From positions 1-8,804 of the forward strand of contig JBARRR010000174.1 in assembly GCA_049644325.1 (NCBI GenBank): a stretch of DNA of 8,804 nucleotides. The letters are read 5' to 3'. Below the pieces are notes generated by a model. It was not told the DNA's origin. It ran no database searches and was given only the letters and a program-made list of their open reading frames with translations. Origin of the DNA: DASZHA01 sp049644325 (lineage in GTDB: Bacteria; Chloroflexota; Dormibacteria; DASZGP01). Numbering within the stretch: position 1 is the first letter of the stretch; each line of letters starts with the position of its first letter. A program made the translations under genes and the position numbers. This document shows positions 6,468 to 8,804 of this stretch, one piece after another.

Positions 6468-6734
6468 TTGAAGTACGTGGTCGAGTACGGGCCGGCGAGC
6501 TCGCGAGGAGCCGCGCAGACCCACTTTCCAGCCCACCGGGCGCGCTATGCCGAGTTCGTCGACCAGGGCACGCTGCTGATGATCGGCACGTTCACCGACA
6601 TGTCAGGCGCAATTGGAGTCTTCACCAGCCGCGAGGCCCCCGAGGAGTTCGTCAAGGACGACCCCTTCGTGCTCGAGGGCGTCGTCACCAGCCACACCAT
6701 CCGCGAGTGGAACGAGGTCCTCTCCGAATCCTGA
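6468..6734 (+). CDS. YCII-family protein, 88 aa
   Basis: A short YciI-like protein. It begins MKYVVEYGP, then has THFPAHRARYAEFVDQGTLL (18-37) with His23 in the conserved 'H..y...l...G.l' helix, IGTF.D (40-44), GAIGVFTSREAPEEFVKDDP (47-66) with the conserved acidic pair before Pro-Phe, and ends with HTIREW (76-81), the usual 'i..W' strand. His23 and an Asp of DDP (64 or 65) correspond to the His/Asp pair proposed as an active site in YciI proteins, though the family's reaction is unsettled. It belongs to the shorter YciI type, unlike the DGPF-type YCII gene at 338-679. The start is TTG 6468, only 3 bases after the oxidoreductase stop, with no clear Shine-Dalgarno, so it is probably translated by coupling. 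Its end overlaps the GNAT gene by 28 bases. Family fairly certain; function unknown. Confidence 0.85.
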   Translation: MKYVVEYGPASSRGAAQTHFPAHRARYAEFVDQGTLLMIGTFTDMSGAIGVFTSREAPEEFVKDDPFVLEGVVTSHTIREWNEVLSES

Positions 6735-7222
6735 CGCCCGACGAGGGCAACATCATCCGCATCGGTCCCGACCTGTGGGGTAAGTTCCGCGACATCAGGT
6801 TGGCGGCGCTCAGCGACAGCCCCAACGCCTTCGGCTCGACCCTGGCCCGGGAGCAGGCGCTCACCGAGGAGGACTGGCGCCTCCGCCTGGCCAATGGGGC
6901 GATGTTCATGGCGCTGTCAGGCGAAACGCCGGTGGGGATGGCGGGAGGGGTTCCCACCGACGATGCGGGCGACGCCTACCTGGTCTCGATGTGGGTGCAT
7001 CCGGACTTCCGGCGCCTGCATCTCGCCGATCGCCTGGTTGTGGCCGTCCTGGACTGGGCGCGCTCTGAGGGCTACCACGGTATCCGGCTGCACGTGGCGG
7101 TGGACAACGAGGCCGCCGAGCGCCTGTACCAGGGCCGAGGGTTCGCCCGGACTGGCGCCACTCAGCCGGTCCGCCCCGAGGAACCCTGGCTCCTCGAGCT
7201 GGAGATGCGCCGACAGCTCTGA
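6707..7222 (+). CDS. GNAT-family N-acetyltransferase, 171 aa
   Basis: A single-domain GCN5-related acetyltransferase. FRDIRLAALSDSPNAFGST (27-45) is the typical helix 1-2 region of the 'R..rl.aL.dsP.aFgst' subgroup. FMALSGETPVGMAGG (67-81) is the strand 2-3 hairpin. YLVSMWVHPDFRRLHLADRL (91-110) is motif A for acetyl-CoA binding, and VAVDNEAAERLYQGRGF (130-146) is motif B with the usual 'N..A..lY...GF'. Motif A reads R-R-L-H-L-A where R/Q-x-x-G-x-G/A is usual, so the first glycine is replaced by His105. Substrate unknown; relatives acetylate small amines, antibiotics or proteins. There is no cyclic-nucleotide-binding domain, unlike the cAMP-regulated mycobacterial acetyltransferases. GTG 6707 is the only reasonable start before the domain. 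It lies inside the YCII gene and lacks a Shine-Dalgarno, so translation is probably coupled. Last gene of the run; converges on the second cyclase fusion 7 bases away. Confidence 0.87.
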   Translation: MERGPLRILTPDEGNIIRIGPDLWGKFRDIRLAALSDSPNAFGSTLAREQALTEEDWRLRLANGAMFMALSGETPVGMAGGVPTDDAGDAYLVSMWVHPDFRRLHLADRLVVAVLDWARSEGYHGIRLHVAVDNEAAERLYQGRGFARTGATQPVRPEEPWLLELEMRRQL

Positions 7223-7239
7223 GCGCGGGCTAGGCGCTC
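7221..7239. terminator. Small GC hairpin across two convergent stop codons, weak terminator candidate
   Basis: GAGCGC at 7221-7226 pairs perfectly with GCGCTC at 7234-7239 around a 7-base loop. The element spans both the GNAT TGA (7220-7222) and the TAG of the minus-strand cyclase (7230-7232), where a bidirectional terminator would be useful. There is no T tract on either side and the stem is short, so the call is tentative. Confidence 0.3.
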
Positions 7240-8555
7240 TCGACCGCGAAGATCGGCCAGGTTCCGGGAATGCCCTTGAGCGTGTGGGATCCGCGCTCGG
7301 CGAACTCGATGCCTGACCCAACCACCACCCCCGGGACGGTTGCGGAAACCCAGATCTCGCCCGGGCCGGGCAGGTCCGCGACTCGGCTGGCGATGTGCAC
7401 CCCGATGCCGCCCACGTCGTCGCCCATCAGTTCGATTTCTCCGGTGTGGATGCCGATTCGCACATCCAGGCCAAGCCCCATGGCGCCTCCGCGAATCGAT
7501 TCGGCGCAACGGATGGCAGCCGTGGGCCCTTCAAATATGGCCAGGAATCCATCCCCAGTGCTCTTGATCTCGCGGCCGGAAAACCGCGCGAGAGCCCTTC
7601 GAACCATGGCGTCGTGACGCTCCAGGGTAGTACGCCAGGTCTCGTCGCCAAGCGACGACGCCCGTTCGGTCGAGCCGACGATATCAGTGAACAGGACGGT
7701 GGCCAGCCTGCGGGTGGGCTCGGGCGCGTGCCGCGCACCGGTCAGGAACTCCTCCACCGCGTCGACAATCTGGTCCGGATCCCCCGCAAAGAAGAGGTGA
7801 TCTGAGCCCTCAAGCTCGAGGAACTTCGCGCCGCTGACGTTGTCGGCGATGTACCTGCCGAGCGCGACAGGCACCATGATGTCGCCCTTTCGGTGGATGA
7901 CGAGGGTGGGCGCACTGATCGCGCCCAGGGCAGGCCGGACGTCAAGGAATGCGTAAGCGCTCATGATCGCCTTGATGTCTCTAGGGCTTGCGGCCAATCG
8001 CTGGAACTGTCCCCAGAAGCGCCGGGACTCGTCGTCGGAGCCCAGGCTGGGCGCCCAACCTCGCAGGCCAACCCCAGTTCCCCATCTCTCGGCCACGTAA
8101 TCGGCCGACGCCAGCAGCTGCTCGCTGGTGGCCCCAAATGGATAGTCAGGCGCGGTCGCCAGCCGCGCGTACCCCCCGTAGACGATCAAGGCCGACGTGC
8201 GTTCAGGATAAGTAGCCGCAAAGAGGAGTGCGGCGGAACCGCCTTCCGAGATACCAAGGATGGCCGGCTGTTTCAGGTCGCAGGCGTCCATCACCGCCTT
8301 CAGGTCAGCCACGTACCCTTCGATCGTTAGTTCCACGCCGCGGTCAGAAGCACCGGTGCCGCGCTTGTCGAAAACGACGACTCGGGCGAAAGTCCCCAGA
8401 CGCTCGAAGAGCCGCGCGATGGGCGGAAAGTCCCACGCCGCGTCTGAATGCGACACGAAGCCAGGAACCAGCACCAGGTCGATTGGACCCTCGCCGCTCA
8501 CGCTGTAGGCGATGCTGATGTCGCCGCTCTTGGTGTACTTGGTTTCTGGCTGCAC
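7230..8555 (-). CDS. Alpha/beta hydrolase-class III nucleotidyl cyclase fusion (Rv1900c-like), copy 2, 441 aa
   Basis: Same layout as the gene at 4134-5468. Hydrolase part (1-275): LVLVPGFVSH (27-36), FDKRGTG (62-68), elbow G-I-S-E-G with Ser103, Asp225 in RKGDIMV and His253 in GSDHLFF, a complete-looking triad. Cyclase part (282-441): LFTDIVGST with metal Asp291, IKSTGDGF with Lys331 and Asp335, DDVGGIGVHIASRV with Asp380, His387 in place of the canonical transition-state Asn, and Arg391. The two proteins share 42 of the first 71 residues by eye (about 59%) and are also close in the cyclase domain. The differing lid region (about 130-200) suggests different ligands. I chose GTG 8555 because it aligns exactly with the start of copy 1 (M-x-P-E-x-K-Y) and lies 8 bases after a -10-like CACAAT; a TTG at 8576 would add seven residues. 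Cytosolic, no membrane segment. Likely makes cAMP; specificity is inferred. Confidence 0.9.
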   Translation of the reverse strand: MQPETKYTKSGDISIAYSVSGEGPIDLVLVPGFVSHSDAAWDFPPIARLFERLGTFARVVVFDKRGTGASDRGVELTIEGYVADLKAVMDACDLKQPAILGISEGGSAALLFAATYPERTSALIVYGGYARLATAPDYPFGATSEQLLASADYVAERWGTGVGLRGWAPSLGSDDESRRFWGQFQRLAASPRDIKAIMSAYAFLDVRPALGAISAPTLVIHRKGDIMVPVALGRYIADNVSGAKFLELEGSDHLFFAGDPDQIVDAVEEFLTGARHAPEPTRRLATVLFTDIVGSTERASSLGDETWRTTLERHDAMVRRALARFSGREIKSTGDGFLAIFEGPTAAIRCAESIRGGAMGLGLDVRIGIHTGEIELMGDDVGGIGVHIASRVADLPGPGEIWVSATVPGVVVGSGIEFAERGSHTLKGIPGTWPIFAVESA

Positions 8556-8563
8556 GGAACCCG

Positions 8564-8569
8564 ATTGTG
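8564..8569 (-). promoter_or_regulatory. Possible -10 element (CACAAT) for cyclase copy 2
   Basis: On the minus strand CACAAT (four of six matches to TATAAT) ends 8 bases before GTG 8555, and no Shine-Dalgarno is seen before that codon. The spacing is the same as for the LLM gene. The match is weak and would lie inside the coding region if TTG 8576 were the true start. Confidence 0.3.
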
Positions 8570-8688
8570 CACCCAAGGCACGGAGCTCGTCCGCGGAAGC
8601 GGCTAAGTGGACCAGCCTCCCACAATAAGAACCACGTTCAGCTACCGGGAAACCCTATTCGACTGTGATCAACCTGCCTGCCGGCCTG

Positions 8689-8804
8689 TCAGTGCCGCGA
8701 ATCGATCACCTTGAGGCCACGGGAGCGGGCCGCTCGGATCATCTCGGCGTCCGCTGTGATCAACACATCTACCGCCGCTCGGAGCGCGGAAGCAAGATGC
8801 ACCG
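8689..8804 (-). CDS. PIN-domain protein, C-terminal end (5' part outside window)
   Basis: The last 37 residues before TGA at 8689-8691 read VHLASALRAAVDVLITADAE, then a helix and GLKVIDSRH. This matches the end of PIN-domain ribonucleases: the '(D)xxHLASAL' helix that follows the third active-site acid, then 'D.LiTaD..m..aA...GL.V.d' with the fourth acidic residue (Asp in TAD). The proteins are usually VapC-type toxins of type II toxin-antitoxin pairs, about 120-140 residues, with the antitoxin gene directly upstream, which here would be beyond the right edge. The start and the first acidic residues are not visible, so activity and pairing cannot be judged. About 133 bases separate its stop from the start of cyclase copy 2 on the same strand. 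Confidence 0.75.
   Translation of the reverse strand, partial: VHLASALRAAVDVLITADAEMIRAARSRGLKVIDSRH

Noticed and set aside
4317..8372. 20-base inverted identical sequence in the two cyclase genes as a mobile-element repeat or inversion site
   Set aside because: It encodes the conserved FDKRGTG segment in both proteins and identity stops at its edges, so shared ancestry and codon use explain it.
8556..8688. Possible small gene or RNA between cyclase copy 2 and the PIN gene
   Set aside because: No convincing open frame with a start signal and no strong stem was found; it most likely carries the promoter of cyclase copy 2.

Overview
This is a high-GC (roughly two thirds G+C by eye), densely coding bacterial window with ten supported protein genes, two of them cut by the window edges. 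The combination of a luciferase-like F420-type oxidoreductase, alpha/beta hydrolase-class III cyclase fusions of the mycobacterial Rv1900c type, DGPF/YCII proteins and probably leaderless genes (a -10-like hexamer 6-9 nt before a start codon with no Shine-Dalgarno) suggests Actinomycetota, or a high-GC soil lineage such as Chloroflexota/Dormibacterota. The assignment is inference. No tRNA, rRNA, CRISPR array, insertion sequence or phage gene was seen, and no non-coding stretch exceeds about 135 bases.

Left third (1-3038), transport: the 3' end of a LysE/RhtB-type exporter is followed by a YCII protein with a strong ribosome binding site. An MFS transporter on the minus strand converges on the YCII gene with a 70 bp antisense overlap. 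A COG0701/DUF318-type permease with Met/His-rich loops diverges from the MFS gene a few bases away.

Middle (3035-7222): an LLM-class oxidoreductase on the minus strand ends inside the same CTAG that ends the permease gene. It diverges from a four-gene plus-strand run: hydrolase-cyclase fusion, NADPH:quinone oxidoreductase-like MDR protein, a second YCII protein, and a GNAT acetyltransferase. The spacings are 42, 3 and -28 nt, so this looks like one operon. The short divergent spacer holds two -10-like hexamers and a 6+6 bp dyad that could be an operator for both directions.

Right part (7230-8804): a second hydrolase-cyclase fusion lies on the minus strand and converges on the GNAT gene, with a small GC hairpin across the two stop codons. 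Upstream of it on the same strand is the C-terminal end of a PIN-domain protein.

The most interesting theme is the pair of related alpha/beta hydrolase-cyclase fusions flanking a small redox/acetyltransferase operon. Both keep a complete Ser-Asp-His hydrolase triad and most class III cyclase catalytic residues, but both have His at the usual transition-state Asn position. A plausible but unproven reading is small-molecule sensing or hydrolysis coupled to cyclic nucleotide production, next to enzymes that could act on the same or related compounds.
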